Shown: in pieces, positions 10,509 to 20,958 of the stretch
Layout of the letters: each line of letters opens with the position of its first letter
How positions within the stretch are numbered: position 1 is the stretch's first letter
NCBI RefSeq assembly: GCF_000006985.1
Contig: NC_002932.3
Coordinates: forward strand, 1,103,109-1,167,108
DNA length: 64,000 bases
Reading direction: 5' to 3'
DNA from: Chlorobaculum tepidum TLS
GTDB taxonomy: Bacteria; Bacteroidota; Chlorobiia; Chlorobiales; Chlorobiaceae
Program-made: the position numbers and the translations under genes
The notes under the pieces: generated by a model
The model's database searches: none
What the model was told of the DNA's origin: nothing
The model's input: only the letters and a program-made list of their open reading frames with translations

Positions 10509-10551
10509 TAACGGTTTGAAACCGAGAAGAAATCTTTAACCGGCCCATCTC

Positions 10552-11322
10552 ATGGATTTATCCTCTTTCCTTCCCTTCAGAGACGAAATGGTCAAGGTAT
10601 ATCACTGTCTGACCACCAATGCAACCCATACCTCCGAGAAACCAGTTTTCAGTGAGCTCAAGGTTCGCCGCTACTCCTGTCCGCTGGAAGATGTCTCCAA
10701 CTTTATCACCAACAAAATAGAGAGCTGGGTTGGCTGGGAACTCAAGAACCAGAAAACGGCGGTCGGTGGCATGAAAACCATCCGCGCAGAGGTTTCCTCT
10801 TTCGCCCTGCTCGGTATGAAGATCGACGTCACGTTCGGGCTGGTTGAAGAAACCGACATCAATGGCCGGAAAATCACCACCGTCAACGGCAAAGCCCACA
10901 CCAGGATCGACTCCAAGGGTGATCTCGGCGAAAGCCGCAGAATGCTCCGGATGATGCTGGCCTCACTCGATTTCGAGTTCAGACCACAGATCGTCCATGA
11001 AGATGAATACGTTCACCGCTCCATTGACCCGAAAAACTCGAACGCGGCATTCCAGCAACTTTTCGATGAATCCACGCTCGAACACCGCCCAAGCACACCA
11101 AAGGCCAAGTCTATTGAGCTAAAAAAACCGGTTAAAAAACAGATAGAGTTCAAGTCATCCAAGAACAGTGGAGAAACTGTAAAGGCCCCCATCTCATCTC
11201 AGGCCATACCAGTCGCCACGAACGGTGCACAGACGACCACTGCCCCGGATTCGGATGTCGAAGAGGTGAAAAAACCGGCCAAACCGAAAATTACCGTCAT
11301 CTCCCTGAAAAAAAATTCATAA
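10552..11322 (+). CDS. Conserved-looking protein of unknown function
   Basis: I do not recognise this 256-residue protein. Residues about 25-150 look like a compact alpha/beta domain (FSELKVRRYSCPLEDV, then alternating strands such as IDVTFGLVEETD). Residues about 185-256 are low-complexity, rich in K, P, S, T and A, and probably disordered. There is no signal peptide or membrane segment. It lies between rlmN and adk with short gaps (43 and 15 bp), suggesting co-transcription with the adenylate kinase gene. A start at 10588 is an alternative. Confidence 0.7.
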   Translation: MDLSSFLPFRDEMVKVYHCLTTNATHTSEKPVFSELKVRRYSCPLEDVSNFITNKIESWVGWELKNQKTAVGGMKTIRAEVSSFALLGMKIDVTFGLVEETDINGRKITTVNGKAHTRIDSKGDLGESRRMLRMMLASLDFEFRPQIVHEDEYVHRSIDPKNSNAAFQQLFDESTLEHRPSTPKAKSIELKKPVKKQIEFKSSKNSGETVKAPISSQAIPVATNGAQTTTAPDSDVEEVKKPAKPKITVISLKKNS

Positions 11323-11337
11323 AAAGACTATCGTTTC

Positions 11338-11994
11338 ATGAGAATAATCCTGTTGGGCGCGCCGGGCGCCGGCAAAGGAACACAGGCACAATATATTTCT
11401 GAAGCTTTTGGCATACCCCAGATATCGACCGGCGACATGCTGCGTGCCGCTGTCAAGGCAGCCACTCCTCTTGGACTCGCAGCCAAAAAGATCATGGATG
11501 AGGGTGGACTCGTCCCGGACGACCTCATCATCAGCCTTGTCAAAGAGCGCATAGCGCAACCAGACTGCGCCAATGGCTGCCTTTTTGACGGCTTCCCGCG
11601 CACCCTGGCCCAAGCCGAAGCCCTGAGAGCTGGGGGTATTCGAATCGACCATATCATTGAAATGAACGTCCCTGACGAAGAGATCATCAAACGCATGAGC
11701 GGACGCCGCGTCCATCTCGCCTCTGGCCGCACCTACCACGTCACATTCAACCCACCAGCTGTACCGGACAAGGACGACCTCACTGGTGAACCGCTGGTGC
11801 AGCGCAACGACGACTGCGAAGAGACCGTTCGCAAGCGACTGAAAGCCTACCACGAGCTGACCGAACCGCTGGTCGGCTACTATCGCAACCTCTCGATGAA
11901 CGGCTCCGCTGACGCTCCGAAATACTCCAGAATCGCAGGAATCGGCACCGTCGAACAGATCAAAGATGAGATCATCGCCACCCTCAACGGCTAA
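11338..11994 (+). CDS. adk: Adenylate kinase
   Basis: A 218-residue enzyme interconverting ATP + AMP and 2 ADP. The P-loop [10 protein letters not shown] (7-16), the AMP-binding STGDMLRAA, and [11 protein letters not shown] are intact. The LID region ([14 protein letters not shown] onwards) is the long type and has no four-cysteine zinc site, as in most Gram-negative enzymes. It is followed immediately by a strong hairpin terminator, so it ends the rlmN-unknown-adk unit. Confidence 0.96.
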   Translation: MRIILLGAPGAGKGTQAQYISEAFGIPQISTGDMLRAAVKAATPLGLAAKKIMDEGGLVPDDLIISLVKERIAQPDCANGCLFDGFPRTLAQAEALRAGGIRIDHIIEMNVPDEEIIKRMSGRRVHLASGRTYHVTFNPPAVPDKDDLTGEPLVQRNDDCEETVRKRLKAYHELTEPLVGYYRNLSMNGSADAPKYSRIAGIGTVEQIKDEIIATLNG

Positions 11995-12013
11995 CTGCCG
12001 GGTGCATATCGTG

Positions 12014-12048
12014 AAAAAAAAAGCCAGTTTGAACCACTGGCTTTTTTT
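12014..12048 (+). terminator. Rho-independent terminator after adk
   Basis: A perfect stem AAGCCAGT/ACTGGCTT with loop TTGAACC is flanked by an A-run on the left and a T-run on the right, so it can act in both directions. It lies 20 bases past the adk stop and about 80 bases before priA. Confidence 0.9.
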
Positions 12049-12126
12049 CATTATGAATGATGAACTTTGAATGAGCAATCTTTTTCCTGCCCTTGTTGCC
12101 GTTTTCTTTCAAACTCCTGATTGCTG

Positions 12127-14556
12127 ATGTATGCGATTGTCTATGTAGAAAGAATCTATCGTGACGAGCCTTTTCGGCTGAGCATGCCGGAGGGGCTCAA
12201 AACGACGATTCAGCCGGGCTGCCAGGTGCTGCTGAACCTTGCCCGCCACAAAGCGTCGGCTTACACGGGCTATGTCTGGTCGCTGGAAAAGGCGGGCGAG
12301 GGCGACATCGAGGGCGAAGTGCTCGACCTGCTCAACAGCGGTGTTCCGGTGCTGACGCCGGTAATGCTGAAACTCGCTTTGTGGATTGCCGACTACTACG
12401 CAGCCCTCCCCATCGACTGCCTCTCCACCACCCTTCCGGCTCCGCTCAGGAGTACGGTCGATGACGTGGTGGAGCTGGCCGGGTTCCAGCTCGAAAGCCC
12501 GGAATTACGAGTCAAAAGCACGGGGTTGCGCCGGAGCATCCTGAAAGCGCTGGCGACTGAAAAACGGCTCACCGTGCGCCAGCTCCGCAAACGCCTCGGT
12601 CGCAGGGAGCTGTACAGCGCGATCGCGGAACTCGAACGCGCCGGGCTGGTCAACGTCCGCAAGAGCTTCGTGGAAACGAAGCCCCGCACGGTCACCACAT
12701 GGAAACTGGCGAAGACGCTGCCCGATGAACCGGAAAAACTCATTGCACGTTCGCCAAAGAAACGCGAGGCGTTCGAGCTGCTCGCCTCGCGCCCGGAGCA
12801 GCTATTCCGCGCCGGAGAGGGCGGTATTTCACGAACGGTATTCAGCGGACTTGTCACTCTCGGCCTCGCCGAAAAGATCGAAACCGCAGCGCCCTCTGGC
12901 GAAAGCCTGCGCTTCGACGAGCCGCAAAAGGAGATTCATTCCCTCAGTCCGCACCAGCAGCAGGCGCTTGACGCCTTGACCAAAGCGCTCTACGAACAGC
13001 AATTCCGGACTTTCCTTTTGCACGGCGTAACTGGCAGCGGCAAAACGCTGGTTTACATCGAGTTGCTCCGCCGTGTGCTCGCCGAGGGCAAAACCGCCAT
13101 TGTTTTGGTGCCGGAAATCTCACTCACACCACAGACCGCCGCCCGGTTCCGCCACTATTTCGGCGACGATATCCAGATCATGCACAGCGCCATGAGCGAC
13201 CGCGAAAAGTACGATGCCTGGCAGCGGCTGCGACAGGGCAAGGCACGCATCGCGCTCGGCGCTCGCTCGACCATTTTCGCGCCGCTGGAGAATGTCGGTG
13301 CGATCATCGTGGACGAGGAGCACGACGCCGCCTACAAGCAGGATCGCACGCCTCGCTACCACGCCCGCGACACGGCAGTGATGCGCGCCATGTTCGAAAA
13401 CGCACTCTGCGTGCTCGGCTCGGCAACGCCATCGTTCGAGTCCTACCGGAACGCGCTGGAGGGCAAGTACACACTACTCGAACTGCCCGAACGCATCGAC
13501 AACGCCCGAATGCCCTCCATCGAGCTGGTCTGGATGCCCGGCAGCCAGCGGGTCACACCGTCGATCTCGGGCGCGCTCTACGACGCCATCCGCGAAAGGC
13601 TCAAGCGCGACGAGCAGGTGATCCTCCTGCAAAATCGCCGGGGCTTCGCAGGCAGCCTGCTCTGCCTCGACTGCGGCCACACGCCGCAATGCCGCCACTG
13701 CAACATTCCGCTGGTCTATCACGCCAGCGATCGGAGCCTGCGCTGCCACTACTGCGGTCACATTGAACCGTTCCGCCAAACGTGCCCTGCGTGCAAATCG
13801 GAAAATCTCTTCTACAAAAGCAGTGGCACTGAGCGCATCGAGGAGGAACTTGGAGAGCTGTTTCCCGAAGAGAAGATTCTGCGGATGGACATCGACACCA
13901 CCTCGACCAAGGACGCCCATGCGTCGATGCTGACTGCTTTCCGCGAAAAGCGCGCCCGCATCCTGCTCGGCACGCAGATGGTGGCCAAGGGCCTCGACTT
14001 TCCAGAGGTAACGCTGGTCGGGGTGCTGATGGCGGACATCGGCCTGAACCTGCCGGACTTCAGAGCCGCCGAACGCATCTACTCGCTCCTGATGCAGGTT
14101 GCCGGGCGGGCGGGCCGCTCGTCGATGCCCGGCGAGGTGCTGCTTCAGCTCTACAACCGCGACAACGAGCTGTTCCAGCACGTCATCCGGGCTGACTACC
14201 GCCACTTTTTCGAGGCGGAGATGGCCACGCGCCGCGAACTCGCCTACCCGCCGTTCACCCGCCTCATCAAGTTCGAGTGTTCGTCGCCATCGGAAGCGGT
14301 GGCCGAAAAAGGGGCGGTGGCACTGCGGAAGCATCTGCGACCGCTGGTGCCGGAAGCGTTCGGCACGATCCTCGGCCCCGCCCCGGCGGGCATCAGCAAA
14401 ATAAAGGGGCGCTACCGCAGCCAGCTCATCATCAAGCTCACCGGCATCAAGCTCTCAGCCGCCCTGCTTCGGCAAGTACAATACGAAACCCTCAGCGCTT
14501 TTCGGGGAGAAAATCTTGTCATCACGGTCGATGTCGATCCGCAACATCTTCTGTAA
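12127..14556 (+). CDS. priA: Primosomal protein N' (replication-restart helicase)
   Basis: A protein of about 809 residues, a DEAH/DExH-type 3'-5' helicase that reloads the replisome at stalled forks. It has an N-terminal DNA-binding domain, a winged helix (around 135-190), Walker A GVTGSGKT (300-307), the DEEH box (about 395-398), the paired zinc-binding cysteine motifs starting CLDCGHTPQCRHCN (about 514) and continuing through CHYCG and CPACKSE, and the C-terminal helicase motifs including QVAGRAGR. The frame is also open from a TTG at 12121; the ATG at 12127 is the more likely start. A terminator separates it from adk. Confidence 0.95.
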   Translation: MYAIVYVERIYRDEPFRLSMPEGLKTTIQPGCQVLLNLARHKASAYTGYVWSLEKAGEGDIEGEVLDLLNSGVPVLTPVMLKLALWIADYYAALPIDCLSTTLPAPLRSTVDDVVELAGFQLESPELRVKSTGLRRSILKALATEKRLTVRQLRKRLGRRELYSAIAELERAGLVNVRKSFVETKPRTVTTWKLAKTLPDEPEKLIARSPKKREAFELLASRPEQLFRAGEGGISRTVFSGLVTLGLAEKIETAAPSGESLRFDEPQKEIHSLSPHQQQALDALTKALYEQQFRTFLLHGVTGSGKTLVYIELLRRVLAEGKTAIVLVPEISLTPQTAARFRHYFGDDIQIMHSAMSDREKYDAWQRLRQGKARIALGARSTIFAPLENVGAIIVDEEHDAAYKQDRTPRYHARDTAVMRAMFENALCVLGSATPSFESYRNALEGKYTLLELPERIDNARMPSIELVWMPGSQRVTPSISGALYDAIRERLKRDEQVILLQNRRGFAGSLLCLDCGHTPQCRHCNIPLVYHASDRSLRCHYCGHIEPFRQTCPACKSENLFYKSSGTERIEEELGELFPEEKILRMDIDTTSTKDAHASMLTAFREKRARILLGTQMVAKGLDFPEVTLVGVLMADIGLNLPDFRAAERIYSLLMQVAGRAGRSSMPGEVLLQLYNRDNELFQHVIRADYRHFFEAEMATRRELAYPPFTRLIKFECSSPSEAVAEKGAVALRKHLRPLVPEAFGTILGPAPAGISKIKGRYRSQLIIKLTGIKLSAALLRQVQYETLSAFRGENLVITVDVDPQHLL

Positions 14557-14652
14557 TGCGCTTTTTTCGTAAGTTTGCGATACATTCAAATTATAGCGCA
14601 AGACGAACAATGCCCCACGGAAAAGCAACCTTGAACCCTTGTTCAGCAAGTC

Positions 14653-15189
14653 ATGACCGATTTCGAGTGGAAAAGCAACTATCTGAAATCACACAAGCTC
14701 AAGACACTTGGCGTCATAATCGTGCTGGTGCTCAGGTACCTTTACACCTCGCTCTTCATCTACGGCTTCGTCCACAAAATCATCCACGGCTGGATGTGGA
14801 GCGACATTCTCGCCCATCACTTCACGAAACGGCTGCACGAACTGCTTGCCACGGCCTCGACGTCCAGCTCCTTTGAAGCGACCGTCGCCGTGTGGCAGGC
14901 CTCATATCTGGAGCACTTCGCCCTGCCGCTGGTGATGCCCATCGCCTGGATTGTCACCATCGGCGAGCTCGCCATCGGCATCGCGCTGCTCTTCGGCGTC
15001 ACGACCCGCATCAACGCAGCCTTTGGCCTCTTCATGCTGCTCAACTTCGCGGCTGGCGGCTACTACAACCTGACCATCCCGCCGCTGGTCGCCATTTCGA
15101 TACTGCTCATCGTGCTGCCGACAGGCCACTGGCTCGGCCTCGACCGCAGCCTTAACAGGAAATATCCGGAGTCACCATGGTTCAGATAG
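14653..15189 (+). CDS. DoxX-family integral membrane protein
   Basis: A 178-residue protein with about four hydrophobic helices (roughly 18-40, 88-110, 113-130 and 140-160), matching DoxX/TQO-small-subunit-like proteins. The segment AWIVTIGELAIGIALLFG followed by TTRINAAFGLFMLLNF is typical of the family. Many DoxX proteins have unknown function; some associate with thiosulfate:quinone oxidoreductases or thiol redox systems, which would suit a sulfur oxidiser, but nothing here proves it. Its stop lies 12 bases inside the next gene. Confidence 0.82.
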   Translation: MTDFEWKSNYLKSHKLKTLGVIIVLVLRYLYTSLFIYGFVHKIIHGWMWSDILAHHFTKRLHELLATASTSSSFEATVAVWQASYLEHFALPLVMPIAWIVTIGELAIGIALLFGVTTRINAAFGLFMLLNFAAGGYYNLTIPPLVAISILLIVLPTGHWLGLDRSLNRKYPESPWFR

Positions 15190-16025
15190 CAGGCACACCG
15201 GTTCCATTATCGGCAAAAAGCCGCGGACCAAACGCTTTGAGTTCGCTTCTGGCGGCGCTGTTTCTCCTGCTGTCGCAACCGGCCAGCGGCGCGGAAGCAA
15301 AGCAGTGCATTGACAATGCCGAACTCGATGCCGCCGACAAGGCATTCAATTCGCTGCACTACGCAAAAGCGGACTCGCTCTACCAATCGATGCTCCAGAC
15401 AGGCGATCAATCCTCGACGCTCTACTGGAAGCTCGCCCGCCTCAACATAAGTATAGCGGAAGCGATCGACCCGAGCGAACGTAAAAAACGGATACCCTTT
15501 TACAACAAAGCGGTCGAATATGCGAGAAAATCAGTTCAGCTCGACGAAAACAACGCCAGCGCCCACACCTGGCTTGCCGCCGCTCTGGCCTTGAAAGCAG
15601 ACAAAATCGGTGCAAAAGAGAAACTGAACAGAGCTGCTGAAATCAAACGTGAGCTTGACAAAGCACTCGCGCTGAACCCGAACGACGACGTCGCTTGGTC
15701 GATGCTTGGTTCGTACAACTTCGAGGCGTCGAAAATTGGCTGGTTCAGCCGCTTCATGGGCAGCACCTTCGTCGGCAAAATGCCCAAAGGCAGCCGCGAG
15801 GAGGCGGAAAAGGATTTCAAGAAAGCGATCAGCCTGAACCCGCGAGTCATCCGGCACTACCACGAGCTGGCCCTGCTCTACCTCGAAGAGGACAGAAAAC
15901 AGGAAGCCCTGAACACCTTGCGGATAGCCGAAACCAGACCGGTGCTCATGAAAAGCGACGTGAGACGACTCAAAGAGATCAAAAAGCTGATCGCCAAGCT
16001 ATCGAAAGAGATTGAGGAAAAGTAA
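15177..16025 (+). CDS. Secreted TPR-repeat protein
   Basis: A 282-residue protein with a probable signal peptide (hydrophobic stretch about 21-38, ending ASGAEA). The rest is helical, with TPR-like units: one around 47-75 (ADKAFNSLHYAKADSLY), others around 125-175 and a C-terminal pair containing AISLNPRVIRHYHELALLYLE. The middle resembles the RMD1/PTPIP51-type regulator-of-microtubule-dynamics TPR family. It probably works in the periplasm as a scaffold. It overlaps the upstream DoxX gene by 13 bases. Confidence 0.78.
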   Translation: MVQIAGTPVPLSAKSRGPNALSSLLAALFLLLSQPASGAEAKQCIDNAELDAADKAFNSLHYAKADSLYQSMLQTGDQSSTLYWKLARLNISIAEAIDPSERKKRIPFYNKAVEYARKSVQLDENNASAHTWLAAALALKADKIGAKEKLNRAAEIKRELDKALALNPNDDVAWSMLGSYNFEASKIGWFSRFMGSTFVGKMPKGSREEAEKDFKKAISLNPRVIRHYHELALLYLEEDRKQEALNTLRIAETRPVLMKSDVRRLKEIKKLIAKLSKEIEEK

Positions 16026-16059
16026 AAGACAAACTGGCGAAGGTTCAAGCAATTATCAA

Positions 16060-16079
16060 CTCAGACAAAACTGTCTGAG
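16060..16079 (-). terminator. Small hairpin between convergent genes, possible terminator
   Basis: CTCAGAC and GTCTGAG form a seven-base perfect stem with a six-base loop between the convergent TPR-protein and aroQ genes. There is no good T-run on either side, so termination activity is only possible. Confidence 0.3.
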
Positions 16080-16108
16080 CCAACCAATCAGTCATCTCCC
16101 GGCCCAGT

Positions 16109-16555
16109 TCAACGGTTACCCCTCCCCAGCAGCGCCCTTACGCCGAGGTGGTAGCTCTCGACTCCGAAACCGGCGATCACACCGATGCAGACGGCGGAAA
16201 TCACCGATTTGTGACGAAACTCCTCCCGCTTGTGCACGTTGGAAAGGTGCACCTCGACCACAGGCATCGTAACGGCGCTGATGGCGTCGCGCAGGGCAAT
16301 CGAGTAGTGCGTCAGCGCCCCCGCGTTGAGCACGACGCCCGAAAAACCGCCGCGACCTTCGATCTCGAAAAGCTTCTCGATAAGCGCACCCTCGTGCTCC
16401 GACTGGAAAAACTCGAAGCTCACCTCCGGAAACGCGACCGCGATCCCCCGGTTGATCTCGTCGAGGGTGAGACTGCCATAAACTTCGGGTTCACGCTTTC
16501 CGAGACGTGAAAGATTCGGCCCGTTCATGACCAGAAGGGAGGTTGCGCTCATCAT
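16109..16555 (-). CDS. aroQ: 3-dehydroquinate dehydratase, type II
   Basis: A 148-residue class II dehydroquinase of the shikimate pathway. NGPNLSRLGKREPEVYG (11-27) contains the lid with the catalytic tyrosine and arginine; NAGALTHYSIALRDAI carries the conserved asparagine and the histidine region (the usual GAYTHTS is GALTHYS here); VEVHLSNVHKREEFR carries the second histidine. Length is typical. It is the last gene of the reverse DUF3109-rpoN-hslV-hslU-aroQ run, 20 bp from hslU. Confidence 0.93.
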   Translation of the reverse strand: MMSATSLLVMNGPNLSRLGKREPEVYGSLTLDEINRGIAVAFPEVSFEFFQSEHEGALIEKLFEIEGRGGFSGVVLNAGALTHYSIALRDAISAVTMPVVEVHLSNVHKREEFRHKSVISAVCIGVIAGFGVESYHLGVRALLGRGNR

Positions 16556-16575
16556 GGTTGCTCCGGCTTTTTGGC

Positions 16576-18072
16576 TTAGAGGATATACTGGCTCAGATCC
16601 CGGTCGGCGACTAGCTTGCCCAGCTTTTCGCGCACCTGGTTGTCGTCGATAACTATGTTCCTGTCGATGGTGCCATCCATGACCATTTCAGGAATCCCAA
16701 ACATCAGCTCTTCGAGCAGGTTGGTCAGAATGGTGTGCAGGCGACGAGCACCGATATTTTCAACCGTCTCGTTGACTTTCGCCGCCGTCCGTGCAATCTC
16801 GCGAATCGCCTCCTCGGTGAACTCGAGATCGATCTGTTCGGTCTTGAGCATGGCGCGGTACTGCTTGATCAGCGCATTGCGCGGCTGGGTCAGGATTAGG
16901 AAAAAGTCCTCTTCGGTAAGACTTTTCAGCTCGACCCTGATCGGAAAACGACCCTGAAGTTCAGGTATAAGGTCGGACGGCCTCGCCACATGGAACGCTC
17001 CCGAAGCAATAAAGAGCACGTGATCGGTTTTGACGACGCCATACTTGGTGGAGACCGCCGTGCCCTCGACGATGGGCAGCAGGTCGCGCTGCACGCCTTC
17101 ACGGCTGACATCAGGGCCCTTGCCGCCAGCGCCGGTGGTTGGAGCAGCAATTTTATCGATCTCGTCGATGAACACGATGCCAGAATCCTCAACCTTGCGA
17201 AGCGCCTCCTTGACCACAGCATCCATGTCAATGAGCTTCTGCACCTCCTCCTGCTCCAGATACTTGCGGGCTTCGGCGATGGTCATGCGGCGCTTTTTGC
17301 GTTTTTTCGGCATACCGCTCATCAGATCTTGCATGATGTTGCCAATCTCCTCCATCTGCCCGAGTGGACCAAATATCTGCATCATGCCCCCCTGACCGTC
17401 GCTACTGACCTCCAGCTCTATCTGGCGATCCTCCATTCTGCCGTCGCGCAGGCGCTCACGCATCTTCTGGCGGCTTTTGCGGTTGATTTCACGTTCGAGG
17501 TTCTTCTCCACCACCACCTCGGCGTCACCTTCAACAACCACGGCCTCCTCTTCGTCGCCAACGTGTTCCGACTCTTCGAGCCCGCTCACGGGAGGCAGAA
17601 GAATGTCGAGCAGACGCTCCTCGACCAGCAGCGCCGCTTTTTCGCGAACCTCCTCCGTTTTTTCGCTGCGCACCATCGCCACCGCCTGCTCGACCAGGTC
17701 ACGGATCATCGACTCGACATCGCGACCAACGTAGCCAACCTCGGTGAATTTTGAGGCCTCGACCTTAACAAAGGGAGCTTTGGCAAGCTTGGCCAGACGC
17801 CGGGCTATTTCGGTCTTGCCAACGCCGGTCGGGCCAATCATGATGATGTTGTTCGGCATGATCTCGTCACGCAGCTCCTCGCTCACATTCTGGCGGCGGA
17901 GCCGGTTACGCAGCGCGATGGCTACCGATCTCTTGGCGTCTTTCTGGCCGATGATGTACTTGTCGAGCTGCTCGACGATCTGTGTCGGCGTGAGCTGCTC
18001 CTTGTCGATGAGTTTGACCGGAAAATCCTGAGGCTCATCCGGCTGGATCATATCCTGAATATCGTTGTTCAT
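16576..18072 (-). CDS. hslU: ATP-dependent protease ATPase subunit HslU
   Basis: A 498-residue AAA+ unfoldase that feeds substrates to HslV. Walker A GPTGVGKT (80-87), an acidic I-domain insertion (about 145-255), Walker [11 protein letters not shown] and the C-terminal sensor regions are intact; the C-terminus ends DLSQYIL, consistent with the tail that docks on HslV. The I-domain is acidic and Q/M-rich and makes the protein slightly longer than the E. coli one. It lies 61 bp downstream of hslV, its partner. Confidence 0.95.
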   Translation of the reverse strand: MNNDIQDMIQPDEPQDFPVKLIDKEQLTPTQIVEQLDKYIIGQKDAKRSVAIALRNRLRRQNVSEELRDEIMPNNIIMIGPTGVGKTEIARRLAKLAKAPFVKVEASKFTEVGYVGRDVESMIRDLVEQAVAMVRSEKTEEVREKAALLVEERLLDILLPPVSGLEESEHVGDEEEAVVVEGDAEVVVEKNLEREINRKSRQKMRERLRDGRMEDRQIELEVSSDGQGGMMQIFGPLGQMEEIGNIMQDLMSGMPKKRKKRRMTIAEARKYLEQEEVQKLIDMDAVVKEALRKVEDSGIVFIDEIDKIAAPTTGAGGKGPDVSREGVQRDLLPIVEGTAVSTKYGVVKTDHVLFIASGAFHVARPSDLIPELQGRFPIRVELKSLTEEDFFLILTQPRNALIKQYRAMLKTEQIDLEFTEEAIREIARTAAKVNETVENIGARRLHTILTNLLEELMFGIPEMVMDGTIDRNIVIDDNQVREKLGKLVADRDLSQYIL

Positions 18073-18133
18073 TGAGTGTCGTTGGGAATTTCATGAAAAT
18101 GGACCTGCTGCGACTTGACGCAGATGCGCTGGG

Positions 18134-18679
18134 TCACAGAGTTTCGATGACAATATGGTCGTTCGTGTAGATGCAGATGTCAGCGGCAATTTGCAGACTT
18201 TCCCTGACGATCTCTTCTGCGGAGAGCGTGGTGTGCTTCATGAGCGAGCGCGCGGCGGCCAATGCGTACATGCTACCGCTGCCAATGGCCACGATGCCGT
18301 CTTCAGGCTCGATGACGTCGCCCGTGCCGGAGATGATGAGCGCCTTGTCGGTGCTGACAACGGCCAGCATCGCCTCGAGACGGCGCAGGTACTTGTCGGT
18401 ACGCCAGTCTTTTGCGAGCTCCACGGCGGCGCGGTCGAGCTTGCCGCTGTAGGCTTCGAGCTTTGATTCAAAACGGTCGAGCAGCGTCAGTGCATCAGCG
18501 GTGGCTCCGGCGAATCCGGTAATGAACCGGCCCTGGTAGAGGCTCCGTATCTTGCGGGTAGAGTGCTTCATCACGGTGTTACCAAGCGTCATCTGACCGT
18601 CGCTGCCAAGCGCAGCCTTGCCATCCCTGATGATGCCGATAACGGTAGTCGATCGTATCTGCGGTTTTTCGTAGCCCAT
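18134..18679 (-). CDS. hslV: ATP-dependent protease subunit HslV
   Basis: A 181-residue threonine protease of the proteasome beta family, partner of HslU. The mature N-terminal threonine lies in RSTTVIGI, so about ten residues ([10 protein letters not shown]) must be removed to expose it; this is longer than the single Met in E. coli. [18 protein letters not shown] and [12 protein letters not shown] are conserved elements. It sits between rpoN and hslU with short gaps, consistent with one operon. Confidence 0.94.
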   Translation of the reverse strand: MGYEKPQIRSTTVIGIIRDGKAALGSDGQMTLGNTVMKHSTRKIRSLYQGRFITGFAGATADALTLLDRFESKLEAYSGKLDRAAVELAKDWRTDKYLRRLEAMLAVVSTDKALIISGTGDVIEPEDGIVAIGSGSMYALAAARSLMKHTTLSAEEIVRESLQIAADICIYTNDHIVIETL

Positions 18680-18701
18680 GGAGTCGTAGTCGAAATAATG
18701 A

Positions 18702-20156
18702 TTAACCTATTTTTTTCCTTAATCTTGCAACTGGAATTTGCATTTGTTCACGGTATTTTGCAACCGTGCGGCGGGCGATCTGCACCCCTTTTCCGCTCAG
18801 CAATTCCGCCAGCCGGTCGTCGCTGAGCGGCTCGACCGGGTTCTCCCCCTCGATCAGATCGCGAAGCTGCTGCTTGATGATCCTCGACGACAGCTCCTCG
18901 CCTTCGTCGGTCGATACCGCACCGCTGAAAAAATATTTCAGTTCGAACACCCCGAAACGGGTCTGAACGTATTTTCCGTTCACCGCTCGGCTGATGGTTG
19001 AAATATCGTAGCCCGTCTGCTCGGCGATCGTCTTCATGACAAGCGGCTGAAGATAGCGCGGGCCGTCGATGAAAAACTTCGCCTGCGCCACCAGCAGCGC
19101 CTCCATCACCTTCAGCAGCGTCTGCCGCCGGACTTGCAGGGCAGTGACAAATTCATTGGCCCGCTGGAGCTTCTGGCGCATGAACTGCCGATCCTCCTTT
19201 GGCACCTTCCGCTTCGCAAGCACCTCCCGATACTCGTCCGACACTCTGACCGACAGACTGCTCCGGTCGTTCAAAACCGCGGTCAACGCGCCATTTTCGT
19301 AGATAACAATGAAATCGGGCGAAATGTAGTGCCCTCCCTCATCGAAAAACGCTTCACCCGGATGCGGATCAAGCGACGTGATCACATCGATAGCGGCTTC
19401 GAGCTGGCGTTTTTGAAGATTCAGCTTTTTCAGCAGCCGGTCGAAGCGCTTGTTCATGAAGTCGTCGAACGCTTCATTGAGGATCGTTCGCGCAACGCCG
19501 ACCGCTTCGGGATCGTGCTCGTGTTCGTACACCGAAAGTTCAACCAGCAGGCGTTCGCGAAGATTGGCCACCGCCACGCCGGGCGGATCGAGATACCAGA
19601 TTTTCTGCTGTATCTCGCGAACATCTGCCTCGCTGGCATCGATATCTGACTGTCGAAGCCCATCGATGATCACTTCCAGCGGTTCGGTCAGATAGCCATC
19701 GCTGTCGAGGTTGCCGAGAATCTCGGCGGCGATGCGCACCTCGCGCTCTCCAATCCCCTCCTGGAGCGAGAGATCGCGCAACAACCGTTCGTGAAGCGTG
19801 TCGTGCTGCACCGCCTGGAAAAAACGCTCCTCGCCGCCCGAAGCCGAGCCGCTAGTCCTGCCGGCAGAAACGGTCTCCCGGTTCCCTCCATCGGCGCGAA
19901 CCTTCATCGACGAACGCTCGAAGCGGGAGACCGAATCGAACATCTCCGCCGAATCAGCGGTAGCCGCCTGAGTGGAACCAGCCGCTCCATCGTCCTGACG
20001 ACGCTCCTCGACCAGTTCGAGCATGGGATTGTCCTGAACCTCGTCGTAAATCCGCTGCTCGAGCTGCATCAGCGGCAGCTGCAACAACTGGTTGGTCATC
20101 ACCTGCTGCGCCGACAACTGGGCGGTCTGGCGCTGTTGTAGCCTCATCTCCGCCAT
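18702..20156 (-). CDS. rpoN: RNA polymerase sigma-54 factor
   Basis: A 484-residue sigma-54. The N-terminal Q/L-rich activator-interacting region ([17 protein letters not shown]), an acidic linker, the core-binding region, the HTH containing [12 protein letters not shown], and the C-terminal RpoN box [10 protein letters not shown] (461-470), which reads the -24 element, are all intact. It recognises TGGCAC-N5-TTGC promoters and needs an AAA+ activator; such a promoter occurs at 39815 in this window. No activator gene was seen here. It lies six bases downstream of the DUF3109 gene. Confidence 0.96.
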   Translation of the reverse strand: MAEMRLQQRQTAQLSAQQVMTNQLLQLPLMQLEQRIYDEVQDNPMLELVEERRQDDGAAGSTQAATADSAEMFDSVSRFERSSMKVRADGGNRETVSAGRTSGSASGGEERFFQAVQHDTLHERLLRDLSLQEGIGEREVRIAAEILGNLDSDGYLTEPLEVIIDGLRQSDIDASEADVREIQQKIWYLDPPGVAVANLRERLLVELSVYEHEHDPEAVGVARTILNEAFDDFMNKRFDRLLKKLNLQKRQLEAAIDVITSLDPHPGEAFFDEGGHYISPDFIVIYENGALTAVLNDRSSLSVRVSDEYREVLAKRKVPKEDRQFMRQKLQRANEFVTALQVRRQTLLKVMEALLVAQAKFFIDGPRYLQPLVMKTIAEQTGYDISTISRAVNGKYVQTRFGVFELKYFFSGAVSTDEGEELSSRIIKQQLRDLIEGENPVEPLSDDRLAELLSGKGVQIARRTVAKYREQMQIPVARLRKKIG

Positions 20157-20162
20157 GATACC

Positions 20163-20735
20163 TCAGATGGATGCGACAAATTCCTTCAAGCTCATGTACC
20201 AGTCGTGTCCGTACTTTTCAACAAGTGGCGCTTCGAGGAAATCGATCAGCCTGACATCCTGTTCAGCCCCCTGACGACGGGCATCACGGCACATGGTGTG
20301 CTGTTCATAAACAAGATAGTCCAATCCAAACTTTTTTCGCACCCGGATCGGGAAAAGGCGGCACGACAACGGTTTGGTCGCATCGAGCAGCCCTTTCTTC
20401 CACGCCGTTTCGACAGCACAGAGCGCCTTGCCGTTTTCGTGATAGACGAAGACGCACTCCCGCCCGTCGATGGTTTTGGTGTAGAGATTTCCCTGATAGA
20501 CCTCCGCGCAGCCATGACGCCGGATGTAGCGGAGATTCCGTTCCGGCAGCATCGAACGGAGCGGCTCGACGGCGGATTCGAGGAACCGCGCTTCCCGATC
20601 GTCAATTGGCGCGCCGAGTTCGCCCTCGACGCAGCAGTCGCCGTGGCACAGGTCGAGATTGCAACTGAACCGCGCATCGAGCACCGCGCGGTCAACGAGA
20701 ACTTCACCAATGGAGACAACTGACATCTTTAGCAA
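20163..20735 (-). CDS. DUF3109-family protein
   Basis: A 190-residue protein of the DUF3109 family, common in Bacteroidetes and Chlorobi. Conserved cysteines occur in FSCNLDLCHGDCCVEG (about 24-39), further on in AVYQG-like and CRLFP contexts, and in EQHTMCRDARR, suggesting a metal or iron-sulfur site. The function is unknown. It is the first gene of the rpoN-hslVU-aroQ run and lies head-to-head with radA, about 220 bp away. Confidence 0.85.
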   Translation of the reverse strand: MLKMSVVSIGEVLVDRAVLDARFSCNLDLCHGDCCVEGELGAPIDDREARFLESAVEPLRSMLPERNLRYIRRHGCAEVYQGNLYTKTIDGRECVFVYHENGKALCAVETAWKKGLLDATKPLSCRLFPIRVRKKFGLDYLVYEQHTMCRDARRQGAEQDVRLIDFLEAPLVEKYGHDWYMSLKEFVASI

Positions 20736-20958
20736 GGAAGGAGTGGATGAAAAACGAGGGCTGGAAAATCTGCCTGAGCGTTTGAGGAGTCTTCACTATC
20801 TTTTTACTTTGATCGTTCACTGTACCTATCAACGGCGCAGCGAGCAAGGACGTTGCACTGAAACAGCGACGCTTCTGCGTAAGAACACCCTATGTAATCA
20901 ATCGAACCGAAACTTCCAACGCCGGAAACTCGGTGACAAAAACGACAGAAACCGCTTC

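Noticed and set aside
11317-12078. 253-codon reverse frame opposite adk
   Set aside because: Shadow of adenylate kinase, and it crosses the adk terminator.
13474-14334. 286-codon reverse frame opposite priA
   Set aside because: Shadow of PriA; no start signal or domain.
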